A DNA stretch of 11,415 nucleotides. It comes from Dysgonamonadaceae bacterium. GTDB taxonomy: Bacteria; Bacteroidota; Bacteroidia; Bacteroidales; Azobacteroidaceae. Each line of letters begins with the position of its first letter. Position 1 is the first letter of the stretch. Of the stretch, positions 1-8,930 are shown piece by piece. The notes under the pieces were generated by a model that ran no database searches, was not told the DNA's origin, and was given only the letters and a program-made list of their open reading frames with translations. The stretch spans positions 1 through 11,415 of the forward strand of contig JAITAH010000011.1 in the NCBI GenBank assembly GCA_031284225.1, given 5' to 3'. The position numbers and the translations under genes were made by a program.

Positions 1-28
1 ACAACAGCGCAATAATTACCACAAAGAT

Positions 29-56
29 AGTCCGGGAAATCAAATCCCGGGCTTTT
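29..56 (+). terminator. Rho-independent terminator of an upstream gene
   Basis: A GC-rich hairpin has arms CCGGGA (32-37) and TCCCGG (45-50). It extends through a T31-G51 wobble, G30-C52 and A29-T53, has a 7-nt loop, and is followed by TTTT. It most likely ends a + strand gene lying before the window. Bases 1-28 are too short to assign to any product. Confidence 0.7.
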
Positions 57-110
57 CTCTTATTATCCTATGATTTAAAAAATAAAGATCTCAAACATTC
101 TGCTAAATAA

Positions 111-124
111 ATGTTTTTAAACAT
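111..124. promoter_or_regulatory. Candidate operator palindrome, copy 1
   Basis: The inverted repeat ATGTTT-TT-AAACAT has perfect 6-bp arms. It begins exactly 47 bp upstream of the -7 element of the first gene. The same 14 bp, plus the next three bases ATT, recur at 11161 with the same spacing to a second -7 element, which argues for a regulator-binding site. Its centre is about 44 bp upstream of the centre of the -7 element, a usual place for an activator. The regulator is unknown; a PUL hybrid two-component protein is one guess. Confidence 0.55.
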
Positions 125-136
125 ATTTTATTTCTT

Positions 137-165
137 TTTGTTTTCTAACATATATATTATCTTTG
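137..165 (+). promoter_or_regulatory. Bacteroidota-type promoter of the first gene
   Basis: The sequence TATCTTTG at 158-165 matches the Bacteroides -7 consensus TAnnTTTG. A TTTG at 137-140 can serve as the -33 element with 17 bp between them. Transcription would begin near 172, giving a leader of about 90 nt before the chosen start at 261. A palindrome sits just upstream and a pentamer repeat just downstream. Confidence 0.65.
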
Positions 166-173
166 CCAATTCA

Positions 174-188
174 GGACAGCACAGAACA
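174..188 (+). repeat. Tandem GNACA pentamers at the predicted 5' end of the transcript (3 units)
   Basis: Three consecutive 5-base units, GGACA, GCACA and GAACA, begin 9 bases after the -7 element. They therefore lie at or next to the first transcribed bases. A four-unit version of the same pattern occupies the same place at 11223-11242. The role is unknown; binding of an RNA-binding or antitermination factor to the nascent RNA is a possibility, not shown. Confidence 0.5.
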
Positions 189-260
189 GTATGATGTAAT
201 GTGGTTGCTAAACATAAAGAATATAATGCGAAATATAAACAATTAAAAAAAAGAATGATC

Positions 261-1763
261 ATGAAACGGATTTTTACATTATTAACATTAGTAGCAGTAT
301 TTGCTTCTTTTACGGCAAATGCTCAAATCACCAAGGCATCCGTTTGGGCGCCAACGTCAGACAACACGAATTACTTCATCTATGGAGGTAATTACAAAAA
401 CACTGTGCAGGCAGGAGTTACTATCACTCAATTGCATAAAGGCTGGCCGGATGCTACCAAACCGACGCCGGCAATTGGTGATTACAAATTCCCGCATTGG
501 AAGCTCTTGTGGCATTTCAACGACTTGAAAGATAACAAAAACAATCTTGATCCGGCCGACGATGTAGCCACCACCTACTTCAAAGTTGCGTCTATTGCCG
601 ACGGAAACGATATCTATTGGACAGCTCACGCAAGCGATCCGGAGGTAACTCTGGCAAAAACGGTTGCAGCGTCTCATCTTCCCACAAGAAATGGAATTTT
701 CTTTGCCGGTGTTGATGCAGATGGCGGCAAGCACGCCCAAGGGGTCATAAAGGATAAAGACTGGCTTCGACTTCAATCTTATCAAGGGGGAGGAAACGCT
801 CTGCTTGTAGAATCGGTAAACGATTTTCTGGATTTTCTAAGCTGTGGAAAAACAATAAAAGAGCGTGTTCGTAGCGGAACGGATCCCGATTACACATTTT
901 CTGCAAACACACTGATGGAAAATTTCTTAGTAACAGATTCCGCTTCCGTTTTTGCAGTAAAAACGGCTGATGGCGACAATGCTCTCGCGTTTTATCCCGG
1001 TAAATTTGACAAAACAGACTTGCGTCTTGCACTCCAATTCGATTCTTCGTATGTCAGTTCCGATATTACGCTCAAACTGTTGCAAGTAAGCAAAGGAACT
1101 TCCGGAAAAAATATGACCTACAAAATGGTAGTGTCGCTCATGCCGCCGATAAGCGGCTCTGCTTACAACTTTTTAAATATAGGTTCTGCCCCTTTTGTAG
1201 CTAATACCGGATGCGACAAAGTGGACAGTTTATCGTATGGTGAAACTGGTCCGAACCGCTACGTAATTGAAAATATTTTTGCAGCACAAGGTGATGCAGC
1301 TAATATGACCGCAACAACTACAATCAATGTAGCAGAACTGATTAAAACGAAAAATCCCGACTTTACGATCAATGATTTTTCAAAGAAACGGATCATTATT
1401 GCTATCATCGGTGAAGCAAGTGAAACGGCTCCGAATGGCACGCATCACCCAATCATCGCTCTCGACGATATACAAGTGAGCTATTGGATTGACTGGTATA
1501 AAGCCACCAATTCCGGATTAGAAGTGAACGGAGGAAACCCGCCAACAGCTATCCGAGACATAACGGCTTCTACTACAAAAGTAATTGGCCAAAAAGGACA
1601 AATCATAATATCCGGAGCAAAGGCCGCTGTAACAGTGTATAATCTGACCGGACAAAAAGTAGGAACATTGTTCAATAAAGGCAATCAATCCATTGCTGTT
1701 CCGGCAGGTATTTATTTGGTCGCAGAACCCAATCAGCCGACGGTTAAAGTGGTTGTGAGATAA
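261..1763 (+). CDS. Secreted protein of unknown function with a C-terminal DUF6383/T9SS-like domain
   Basis: The protein is 500 residues from the ATG at 261. That start gives a clean signal peptide, MKRIFTLLTLVAVFASFTANA, with Gln as the first mature residue. An ATG at 255 is also possible. A GTG at 201 would put 20 unlikely charged residues ahead of the signal. I do not recognise the main body (about residues 23-420), which is rich in short beta-like strands, Asn, Asp and aromatic residues. It could be a carbohydrate-binding or beta-sandwich protein. Residues about 430-500 contain VYNLTGQKV and PAGIYLVA and end in KVVVR, a pattern typical of DUF6383 or T9SS type A sorting domains of Bacteroidales. 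The protein is therefore probably surface-bound or secreted. The gene has its own promoter module upstream and a strong terminator hairpin 12 bp after its stop, so it may be transcribed largely alone, yet it sits directly before the SusCD cluster. A pectin-related role is inferred from position only. Confidence 0.8.
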   Translation: MKRIFTLLTLVAVFASFTANAQITKASVWAPTSDNTNYFIYGGNYKNTVQAGVTITQLHKGWPDATKPTPAIGDYKFPHWKLLWHFNDLKDNKNNLDPADDVATTYFKVASIADGNDIYWTAHASDPEVTLAKTVAASHLPTRNGIFFAGVDADGGKHAQGVIKDKDWLRLQSYQGGGNALLVESVNDFLDFLSCGKTIKERVRSGTDPDYTFSANTLMENFLVTDSASVFAVKTADGDNALAFYPGKFDKTDLRLALQFDSSYVSSDITLKLLQVSKGTSGKNMTYKMVVSLMPPISGSAYNFLNIGSAPFVANTGCDKVDSLSYGETGPNRYVIENIFAAQGDAANMTATTTINVAELIKTKNPDFTINDFSKKRIIIAIIGEASETAPNGTHHPIIALDDIQVSYWIDWYKATNSGLEVNGGNPPTAIRDITASTTKVIGQKGQIIISGAKAAVTVYNLTGQKVGTLFNKGNQSIAVPAGIYLVAEPNQPTVKVVVR

Positions 1764-1775
1764 GAAATCATTCAA

Positions 1776-1816
1776 AAAAAGAACTTTTTGCACAGCAAAT
1801 GCAAAAAGTTCTTTTT
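1776..1816 (+). terminator. Perfect 17-bp hairpin terminator between the first and second genes
   Basis: The left arm 1776-1792 and the right arm 1800-1816 are exact reverse complements around a 7-nt loop (CAGCAAA). The right arm ends in TTTTT and the left begins with AAAAA, so the element could terminate in both directions. It starts 12 bp after the stop of the first gene and ends 34 bp before the start of the lipoprotein gene. It should separate the two, or allow only partial readthrough. Confidence 0.8.
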
Positions 1817-1830
1817 CTAAAACAATTATA

Positions 1831-1838
1831 TAACTTTA
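1831..1838 (+). promoter_or_regulatory. Weak candidate -7 element before the lipoprotein-SusCD cluster
   Basis: TAACTTTA matches TAnnTTTG at all but the last base. No TTTG-type -33 element lies at the right distance, and the leader would be only a few bases long. It is listed because the hairpin at 1776-1816 implies that the genes downstream need either a promoter or readthrough, and this is the only candidate in the 34-bp gap. Confidence 0.2.
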
Positions 1839-1850
1839 AAGGTAATTAAC

Positions 1851-3308
1851 ATGAAACAAAAACAATTAAAAAAAGGGAGTATGTTGCTGCTCTGTGCAGT
1901 CGTGCTTTTTTTCGTGTCCTGTATTGATGGATACAAGGACGATGTGATTTGGACATCCAAGGTAAAAAACATCACGCTGGAATCGCCCGCAGGCGATAAA
2001 ATAACCGTTAAATTCAGTGCGGACGGTTCCGAACAAACCATTGAGTGGCCTCTTGTGCCGGGCGCCGGCGGTTATTTGGTTTCCGTCTATAACGTGGACG
2101 ATCCCGACAATCCGTTTCCTGTCGGCGAAGAAAATCAAGTAGTGGACGGCATATCTGTGAAACGTGCATCCATAGAAGATACGCGCTATAAAGTAGTGAT
2201 TAAAGCGTTGGGCAATCCAAAGAACAATAACCAGGAGGCGCCAACCGCTACGGAAAAGCAATACAACAATATGTTGGCTGTTACTGCGATTCTCCCATCC
2301 GGAACCAACTTGACGGACTATTTTACTACTAATCCTATTCCCGCAAGCACAACGGAATTGTGTTATGAATTGGTAGCCGGCGGCAACTATACGATGACCG
2401 GTAATGTATCCAATGGTTTGACATCGGTAACTTTCCGCGGGGACAAAGTGGATCATCCGATACTGAACGTAACAGACGGTTCTTTTGTGAACGACGGCGC
2501 CGGATTCAAACTAAAATTCATTGATATTGACTACTCAAATTTCTCTGGAACTGCAAGTAATGCGGTTCTTCTCATGAACTCTAATTTAAATGCCGAAATA
2601 CCACTGTCTGAGGGGGGATATGCCGTTGTGCCTACAACTTCTCCCATTGCTATACAATCGTGCAAAATTACAGGATTAAAATATTATTTATTTCACGATG
2701 GCAATAAAAAGTATGCTATCGGCACTCTTCTCATCAAAGATTGTATCATTGGCAGAAGTGTGAATTATAATCAGGCTGAAATACGGTTCCAAGCAGGGAT
2801 GTTAAAAGATTTTACTATTACTAACAGTACATTGTACAGCGAACAAGCCGACGGAACGAATCGTTTTATTCAAATTTCGGCCGGACATGTGGGTAATGTT
2901 AAACCGGCTACGGAAACATGGGCAAACGGAAGTCTGACAATCACCAATTCCACCTTTTATCAAGTGGATAAAACTACTCATTCTTTTAATTCAAACGGAG
3001 CATGGCGGCAAGCCGGCGATAAAATAACCATTCAAAAGTGTATTTTCGTCGATTCTTTCAATCAAGAGGCCATACGGCGTTTCCGTTCTTCCAATAGTAC
3101 GCCGATTTTTACGGGCGGTTATAATTCGTATTGGTACAATGGCGCATTTCCCACCAACGAGGAAACACACGCTCAAGGGGATAACAGCGGCACAATTATC
3201 AAAACAGACCCGCAATTGACCTATTTGGGGAATGGCGAGTTTAAATTGGAAGGCTCTGAACAAATAACCGCCCGCACCGGCGACCCGCGTTGGTTACCGG
3301 CACAGTGA
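1851..3308 (+). CDS. Surface lipoprotein with right-handed beta-helix (DUF5123/DUF4957-like), PUL accessory glycan-binding protein
   Basis: This is a 485-residue lipoprotein. A basic n-region (MKQKQLKK) and a hydrophobic segment lead to the lipobox LFFVSC, with Cys24 as the lipidated residue. The stretch AAAGG lies 8 bases before the ATG and supports this start; Met11 would lose the basic region. Residues about 36-150 look like an Ig/fibronectin-like module (contains EQTIEWPLVPGAGGYLVSVY). From about 155 to the end it reads as a beta-helix with recurring rungs: IAIQSCKIT (about 266), LLIKDCIIG (about 293), FTITNSTLY (about 321), LTITNSTFY (about 362) and ITIQKCIFV (about 393). The C-terminal GDPRWLP motif is typical of DUF5123-type proteins, which commonly accompany SusCD in pectin PULs of Bacteroides and relatives. 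The likely role is binding pectic glycan at the cell surface. I see no catalytic residues that I could assign, but lyase-like beta-helices look similar, so weak enzymatic activity cannot be excluded. The SusC gene follows after 39 bp. Confidence 0.8.
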   Translation: MKQKQLKKGSMLLLCAVVLFFVSCIDGYKDDVIWTSKVKNITLESPAGDKITVKFSADGSEQTIEWPLVPGAGGYLVSVYNVDDPDNPFPVGEENQVVDGISVKRASIEDTRYKVVIKALGNPKNNNQEAPTATEKQYNNMLAVTAILPSGTNLTDYFTTNPIPASTTELCYELVAGGNYTMTGNVSNGLTSVTFRGDKVDHPILNVTDGSFVNDGAGFKLKFIDIDYSNFSGTASNAVLLMNSNLNAEIPLSEGGYAVVPTTSPIAIQSCKITGLKYYLFHDGNKKYAIGTLLIKDCIIGRSVNYNQAEIRFQAGMLKDFTITNSTLYSEQADGTNRFIQISAGHVGNVKPATETWANGSLTITNSTFYQVDKTTHSFNSNGAWRQAGDKITIQKCIFVDSFNQEAIRRFRSSNSTPIFTGGYNSYWYNGAFPTNEETHAQGDNSGTIIKTDPQLTYLGNGEFKLEGSEQITARTGDPRWLPAQ

Positions 3309-3347
3309 GATAATGAGGTATTGAAATAAAACATTAAGAATGATCAA

Positions 3348-6300
3348 ATGAAACAAATTAGAAATACAGTATGCTTGTTGGTATGGATGTGCGTATCCTT
3401 ATCCGCAATGGCACAGCAAGCGCAAACAATAAAAGGAGTGGTGCTGGACGAAAATTCGGAAGCCGTCATTGGCGCTAACGTATCCGTCCCCGGCACAACC
3501 ATTGGCGCCGTTACAGATACGAACGGTAACTTTAGTCTGAATAATGTGCCTGCCGATCAAAAAACAATCCAGATTTCATATTTAGGTTATCTTACGCAAA
3601 TAGTAGAGATTGCCGGAAAAACGGATATCCGCATATCGTTAACTCCCTCAGTTTCGGAATTGGATGAAATAGTAGTGGTGGGTTATGGTGCGCAGAAAAA
3701 AGCGCACCTGACAGGGGCGGTTGCCACGATAGCCCCCTCGGACATCACCGACCTTTCGGTAACCAGTTTAGCAGCGGCATTGGAAGGTATGGCTGTGGGC
3801 GTAAGCGTCAGTCAATCCAGTAACCGCCCGGGCGAACCGGCGCGGATTAATATCCGTTCACAAGGAACGCCATTGTACGTAATAGACGATTATGTGTGTC
3901 CGGTAGAAGATGGCGAACAAATGTTTAATAATTTGGATCCCAATATGATTGAAAACATATCCATCTTGAAAGACGCATCGGCGGCTATCTATGGCGCTCG
4001 TTCCGCTCAAGGAGTTGTTTTGGTAAAAACCAAACACGGTCATGTAGGTAAACCGAAAATTTCATACACTGGACAATACGGTTATACCGACGAATTTTAC
4101 CGTTCCAAATTGATGGATTCCTACAATTTTGGGCTTACATGGAATGCAGTACGTGTCGCCGACCCAACACAAGGCACTATCGACCGTCAAAAAGTATTGT
4201 TTCAAGCCGACGAATTGGAAGCCATGAAATCACTGAATTATGATTTACTGGACAAATACTGGAGTTCTGCCTTGACACAAAAACACGGCGTCAACGTTAG
4301 CGGCGGTAACGAAGGCGCTACTTACTTTGGCGGCATTTCATACATTACACAAGACGGAAACTTAGGTAAAATTGCATACGACCGGTGGAACTATCGCGCC
4401 GGTATGGATGCCAAAATCAATAAATGGACAAAAGCCTCGTTGCAAGTCTCCGGCGATTACGGCAATACAACCAAAGCCAACAATAAAGTCGGCGGAACCA
4501 ATGCCGAAAAGGACTATGTGATATTATTGACTCGCCCGCGTTATGTACCCGAATATGTGGAATATCAAGGAAAACAATTACCCATTGCGCCGTTCGGAAT
4601 TACCAACGGTCAATTGGAATCGACACAGGTATATCACTACAATGAAATAGAAAACATGGGCAACTTCCTGAAAAATATGCCGCAAAACATGACGGTTAGC
4701 GGTTCATTGGAATATGAGTTCGGATGGAGCAAAATCCTTAAAGGATTAAAAATCAAAGGTACCTATTCGAAAAATATCAGCACAACCAAAGACAACGAAT
4801 ACGGATCGGAATATACGCTTTACCGGTTTCCCGACGGAGTCATCGGACGCGGCGGTAGCGGTAATCACTTATATACAGGAACCGAAGGCTATCCGCTCAG
4901 TTTCGACAACCTGACTACCGTTACGGTTATCAACGGGAATAGCAGTTATCTCCGCAGGAATATGACTCGTAGCGATAGTTATCAGGCAAATTTTGTTGTT
5001 ACCTATGCCCGCAAGTTTGGTCTGCACAATGTAAGCGGTTTGTTCACGGTTGAAAAAGCAGAACGGGAAAGCGAAGATGTATGGGGAAATGTGGATTTGC
5101 CTTATACCTTTACCAACCATCAATCCAATGGCGCAAGCGGCGAGCAGACTACCGCATTTAACCGCTCGGAATCCGGCGTGTTGTCTTATGTAGGGCGTTT
5201 GAATTACTCTTATTCCGATAAATACCTGGCCGAATTTTTGATCCGGTCGGATGCAAGCACCAAATTTGCCCCCGAAAACTATTGGGGAGTGTTCCCATCC
5301 GTATCATTAGGATGGATCCTTTCCGAAGAACAGTGGTTTAGAGAAAAAGTAAATTTTATCGACTTTCTTAAGATCCGCGGATCTTTCGGACTTTTAGGAC
5401 GCGATAATATAGACGCATGGGCTTGGGCGCAATACTATAGCAACGAGGTAATAAAAGGGCCTATCTTTGGCAATAACATCGATCAGAATGCCGGCCCCCA
5501 CTTCCAATTACCCAGTAATGTACCCAACCGAAACTCTCATTGGGATCAGATATATAAAAGCAATGCCGGTTTAGATATTAATTTCTTAAACAGCCGTTTG
5601 TCGGTTAATTTGGATGGGTACTACGACAAAAACCGCGATGTTTTTATGTCGATAAGCAATGCTCCCGACTATCCGACCACAGTAGGGGCAAATGCATCGC
5701 CATCCAACTACGGAGCAACAGATAACTTCGGGGTGGAAGTGTCTTTAGGATGGCGCGACAAAATAGGCAAAGACATTAAATATTATGTTAAACTCAACAC
5801 CGGATACAGCGACAATAAAATTATCACATATCCCTTTTCTAATGTTTCTACCCGTGCATTGGATGCTGTAGTAGCAAATGAACGCTCCGACCGCGGTTTG
5901 TGGGGTTACGAATGTATCGGTATGTTCCGCACTTATCAGGATATTGCCGAATTTTTTGCCGAAAAAAACCTCATCACTTATATGGGAAAAACACAAGCCG
6001 ACGTTCATCCGGGTATGTTGATTTACAATGATGTACGCGGTTCACAAAAATCAGATGGAACGTATTACGCTCCCGGCGATCCCAACGACCCGGAAGGTAA
6101 CAAGATAGATGGGAACGACCGTATCAAAATATCCAACCGCAGCAACAATATTTATGGTTTTACGCTTAACTTCGGAGGCGAATATAAAAATTTATCCATC
6201 AGCGCACAACTCGGCGCCAGTTGGGGCAGTTACACAATGATGCCGACACAGGCCATTAGCAACAAAAGCGTTGTTTCCACCGCTTCGGGTTACGATGTAA

Positions 6301-6686
6301 TGCAATATACCAACTTGCCATCGTTTTGGACAGGAAACATGTTTGTCTATGAAGATGTTTTGGATGCACAAGGCAGGATAGTCGCCCAGCAGAATCGCGA
6401 TGCAATCTATCCCAACCTGCGATTTGCCGATGTCAATTCAAGCGCCTCTACTTTTTGGCGGGTAAGCAATACGAATGTTATGTTGCGTAACGTTACATTA
6501 GCCTATTCGCTGCCAAAACAGTGGGCAAAAGCGATCGGCATCGAAAATTGTAGAATTAATATTACCGGACAAAACCTGTTGGATTTCTACAATCCCTATC
6601 CTGACAAATTTATGAGTCAAAATTCCAGCTATAGTGTATATCCCACTTTGCGGAAATTTACGATGGGATTAAATGTTTCATTTTAA
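3348..6686 (+). CDS. SusC/RagA-family TonB-dependent outer-membrane transporter
   Basis: The product is 1112 residues, a usual SusC length. A signal peptide ends at AMA22 with Gln23 first in the mature protein. Residues about 27-100 form the carboxypeptidase-D-like regulatory domain (TIKGVVLDENSEAVIGANV, then TDTNGNFSL and ISYLGY). Next come the TonB-box region DEIVVVGYG (106-114) and the plug, with PLYVIDDYV (175-183), ISILKDASAAIYGARSAQG (204-222) and VLVKTKHG. The remaining about 870 residues are a 22-stranded beta-barrel type sequence ending in a terminal Phe, the signal for outer-membrane insertion. Together with the SusD lipoprotein encoded 13 bp downstream it should form a lidded SusCD importer for oligosaccharides, here probably pectin fragments given the neighbours. 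No N-terminal STN domain is present, so direct signalling to an anti-sigma factor is not expected. The plug loop before PLYVID is short compared with many homologues. The leader AAGAATGATCA just before the ATG is also found before the first gene. Confidence 0.96.
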   Translation: MKQIRNTVCLLVWMCVSLSAMAQQAQTIKGVVLDENSEAVIGANVSVPGTTIGAVTDTNGNFSLNNVPADQKTIQISYLGYLTQIVEIAGKTDIRISLTPSVSELDEIVVVGYGAQKKAHLTGAVATIAPSDITDLSVTSLAAALEGMAVGVSVSQSSNRPGEPARINIRSQGTPLYVIDDYVCPVEDGEQMFNNLDPNMIENISILKDASAAIYGARSAQGVVLVKTKHGHVGKPKISYTGQYGYTDEFYRSKLMDSYNFGLTWNAVRVADPTQGTIDRQKVLFQADELEAMKSLNYDLLDKYWSSALTQKHGVNVSGGNEGATYFGGISYITQDGNLGKIAYDRWNYRAGMDAKINKWTKASLQVSGDYGNTTKANNKVGGTNAEKDYVILLTRPRYVPEYVEYQGKQLPIAPFGITNGQLESTQVYHYNEIENMGNFLKNMPQNMTVSGSLEYEFGWSKILKGLKIKGTYSKNISTTKDNEYGSEYTLYRFPDGVIGRGGSGNHLYTGTEGYPLSFDNLTTVTVINGNSSYLRRNMTRSDSYQANFVVTYARKFGLHNVSGLFTVEKAERESEDVWGNVDLPYTFTNHQSNGASGEQTTAFNRSESGVLSYVGRLNYSYSDKYLAEFLIRSDASTKFAPENYWGVFPSVSLGWILSEEQWFREKVNFIDFLKIRGSFGLLGRDNIDAWAWAQYYSNEVIKGPIFGNNIDQNAGPHFQLPSNVPNRNSHWDQIYKSNAGLDINFLNSRLSVNLDGYYDKNRDVFMSISNAPDYPTTVGANASPSNYGATDNFGVEVSLGWRDKIGKDIKYYVKLNTGYSDNKIITYPFSNVSTRALDAVVANERSDRGLWGYECIGMFRTYQDIAEFFAEKNLITYMGKTQADVHPGMLIYNDVRGSQKSDGTYYAPGDPNDPEGNKIDGNDRIKISNRSNNIYGFTLNFGGEYKNLSISAQLGASWGSYTMMPTQAISNKSVVSTASGYDVMQYTNLPSFWTGNMFVYEDVLDAQGRIVAQQNRDAIYPNLRFADVNSSASTFWRVSNTNVMLRNVTLAYSLPKQWAKAIGIENCRINITGQNLLDFYNPYPDKFMSQNSSYSVYPTLRKFTMGLNVSF

Positions 6687-6699
6687 AAAGAATACAGCA

Positions 6700-8889
6700 A
6701 TGATTAAGAAAATAAATATTTTAGCTTTAAGTGTTGTCGCAATGGCAAGCGCTTTTGTATGGACAGGATGCAGCGACGAATTTTTACGGGAAAAGAAAGA
6801 TTACAACCATCTTTCTCCCGATATATACAATGATTATATCGGCGCAAAAATGAGAGTAGAAGATATCTACCTGCGCTTGTTGCCGAATGCCAATGACGGA
6901 TTCACATACAGAAGTCCGAGCGGGGGCAAATCCGACATTCAGTCGCAATCTACCGAAGAATTTTCCGGACTTTCCAGTTATGTACATCCCGATGTAGTAA
7001 TAACTACCTCCAGTAATCTGAGCGACTGGTTTCATGTCAGCAAAGCAACAAGTGGCGGCCCTTGGGGCGAAATACGCAACTGCAACGATGTTCTCGAAGG
7101 AATATCTGCCAGTACGTTGGCAGAAGACCAAAAACACGAACTGATGGGGCAAGTATATTTCTTTCGCGCTTGGCAATATTACATGCTGGTAAAAACCTAC
7201 GGAGGCGTACCTATCATTGATAAGGTGCAAATAACCGATGTCAGTCAGGCCGAAAATCTGGCAGTACCCCGTGCCACTACCAAAGCATGCGTTGATTTTA
7301 TTTGCGAAGATTTAAAAATAGCCGCCGGCATGTTGCCGGAAAAATGGGGCAGCAACGATTTCGGACGCATCACCCAAGGCGCCGCTTTAGCTTTGGCCGG
7401 ACGCGCACGACTACTCTACGCCAGTCCGCTCTTCAACCGTGCAGACGATGTTAACCGCTGGCAAGCCGCTTACGACGCCAATCAAGCAGCAATAGAAGCA
7501 TTGCAGGCAGGAGGTTTCGGTTTAGCCTATCCGGGTGGCGTAGGAATTAATGCGGCCGGATGGTCAAAGATGTTTTCCGACTACAACAGTTCCGAAGCCG
7601 TATTTGTAACACTCTATAACCGGGTACACGATGACAACGCTTCGCACGAAATTTACAGGAACAACCATCGGGAACAAAGTTTACGCCCATCCAACGCCGC
7701 AGGAGCTGGAACCAATACCGGAATGAGCGCTAATTCACTGATGGTGGACTTATTCCCTATGGCAGACGGAAAAAAACCGACAGAAGTAGGAGCATACAAC
7801 TACAGCCCCTTAAAAATCTTCCTGAACCGCGACCCGCGTTTTTATCGCACCTTTGCTTTCCCCGGCGTATATTGGCGGTTTGAAGGCAATCCGTTAACCT
7901 GGACAGGAGCTATTCCGTCCAATGCCGTTTACAACGGAGCCGATTACGTTTTGTGGAATTATTCGTGGTATGTCGATGCCGACAAACAAGCCGATGAAAA
8001 CCTGAGCGGTTACGGATCCGACATGTTGGGACAAAACTATAGAGGCGTCTATGTCCGCAAGCGTTCCAACGATTTTGATATCACAACGCCTACTCCTGTT
8101 TGTCTGTATCGCTGGCCTTCCACTGCCGCCGAAAATCGTCAGGGACCCTTTGGCGAAGGCGCTATGCCCCACATGGAAATCCGGTATGCCGAAGTATTAT
8201 TGAACCTTGCCGAAGCGGCTTGCGGCATTGGCCGTCCCACAGAAGCCATACAAATATTGAAAGATATTCGGGCACGCGCCGGTTACAGCACGGAAATAGC
8301 GGGAGCCGACTATGGGCTGGACGTTGCTACGCTGACAGCCAACCGCGGTAAATTATTCGGAGCTATCTTATACGAACGTCAGCTCGAATTGGCTTACGAA
8401 GGCAAGCGTTTCGACGATATGCGCCGCTGGCTGCTTTGGGATGGCGGCGTGAATTTCAGCCAAGTAGAAGGGGCGCCAAGTTCATGGGCGCTGACCGGCT
8501 TTGGCGGCAATACCTGTTCATATTTGGGCGTAGAACCTTTCAACGGGAAACGCCGGGATAACATCGAATTCCATGCTAAAGCGACCGCCCCGGAAGCCAC
8601 CGGGCAAGACCCGATTGCAGCCAATCGTCCGGAGCCTTTGGATCTGAAAAAAGATTTAAGTACGCAATCCGGCAATTTGGCTACTTTCTACGACAGCTAC
8701 CTGACCCGCAAGGTACGCCGAGGCGATGAAGCAGATAAAGTGGTTACTTTCCTGCCGAAATATTATTTCATCGGCCTTTCCAGCGGCGCTCAAACCAACA
8801 ATATTACGTTGTTACAAACCATCGGGTGGGCAGACGTCGTGCACGGTAACATTAACGGTACTTACGACCCGCTGTCCGAAGCCGAATAA
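6700..8889 (+). CDS. SusD/RagB-family glycan-binding surface lipoprotein
   Basis: The protein is 729 residues from the ATG at 6700. This start gives a standard lipoprotein signal with Cys24 in VWTGC. The in-frame ATG at 6673 overlaps the SusC stop and would add FHFKKNTA ahead of the signal, so it is less likely. Typical SusD motifs are FFRAWQYYMLVKTYGGVPII (154-173), in the TPR-containing N-terminal half, and YERQLELAYEGKRFDDMRRW (558-577), in the C-terminal SusD domain. At 729 residues it is longer than classical SusD (about 550) and in the range of the larger pectin- and hemicellulose-type homologues. It caps the SusC barrel and delivers bound glycan to it. The 13-bp gap from SusC implies co-transcription and probably translational coupling. 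The gene is the last of the three-gene cluster; a long hairpin follows 41 bp after the stop. Confidence 0.96.
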   Translation: MIKKINILALSVVAMASAFVWTGCSDEFLREKKDYNHLSPDIYNDYIGAKMRVEDIYLRLLPNANDGFTYRSPSGGKSDIQSQSTEEFSGLSSYVHPDVVITTSSNLSDWFHVSKATSGGPWGEIRNCNDVLEGISASTLAEDQKHELMGQVYFFRAWQYYMLVKTYGGVPIIDKVQITDVSQAENLAVPRATTKACVDFICEDLKIAAGMLPEKWGSNDFGRITQGAALALAGRARLLYASPLFNRADDVNRWQAAYDANQAAIEALQAGGFGLAYPGGVGINAAGWSKMFSDYNSSEAVFVTLYNRVHDDNASHEIYRNNHREQSLRPSNAAGAGTNTGMSANSLMVDLFPMADGKKPTEVGAYNYSPLKIFLNRDPRFYRTFAFPGVYWRFEGNPLTWTGAIPSNAVYNGADYVLWNYSWYVDADKQADENLSGYGSDMLGQNYRGVYVRKRSNDFDITTPTPVCLYRWPSTAAENRQGPFGEGAMPHMEIRYAEVLLNLAEAACGIGRPTEAIQILKDIRARAGYSTEIAGADYGLDVATLTANRGKLFGAILYERQLELAYEGKRFDDMRRWLLWDGGVNFSQVEGAPSSWALTGFGGNTCSYLGVEPFNGKRRDNIEFHAKATAPEATGQDPIAANRPEPLDLKKDLSTQSGNLATFYDSYLTRKVRRGDEADKVVTFLPKYYFIGLSSGAQTNNITLLQTIGWADVVHGNINGTYDPLSEAE

Positions 8890-8930
8890 AGGAATGTTCA
8901 AAAGCGCTTTCAAAGCATAGAGATCGGATG

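Noticed and set aside
201..260. GTG at 201 as the start of the first gene
   Set aside because: It would place 20 mostly charged residues before a complete signal peptide; the ATG at 261 (or 255) gives a normal exported protein.
1866..2456. 196-codon minus-strand open frame opposite the lipoprotein gene
   Set aside because: The + strand encodes a convincing lipoprotein with lipobox and beta-helix repeats; the reverse frame shows no signal, domain or initiation context.
251..3346. Shared leader AAGAATGATCA before the starts of the first gene and SusC as a regulatory repeat
   Set aside because: It is short, A-rich and lies in the translation initiation region, where similar sequences are expected in Bacteroidota.
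6673..6699. SusD start at 6673 overlapping the end of SusC
   Set aside because: The added residues would lengthen the lipoprotein signal abnormally; the ATG at 6700 places the lipobox cysteine at residue 24.
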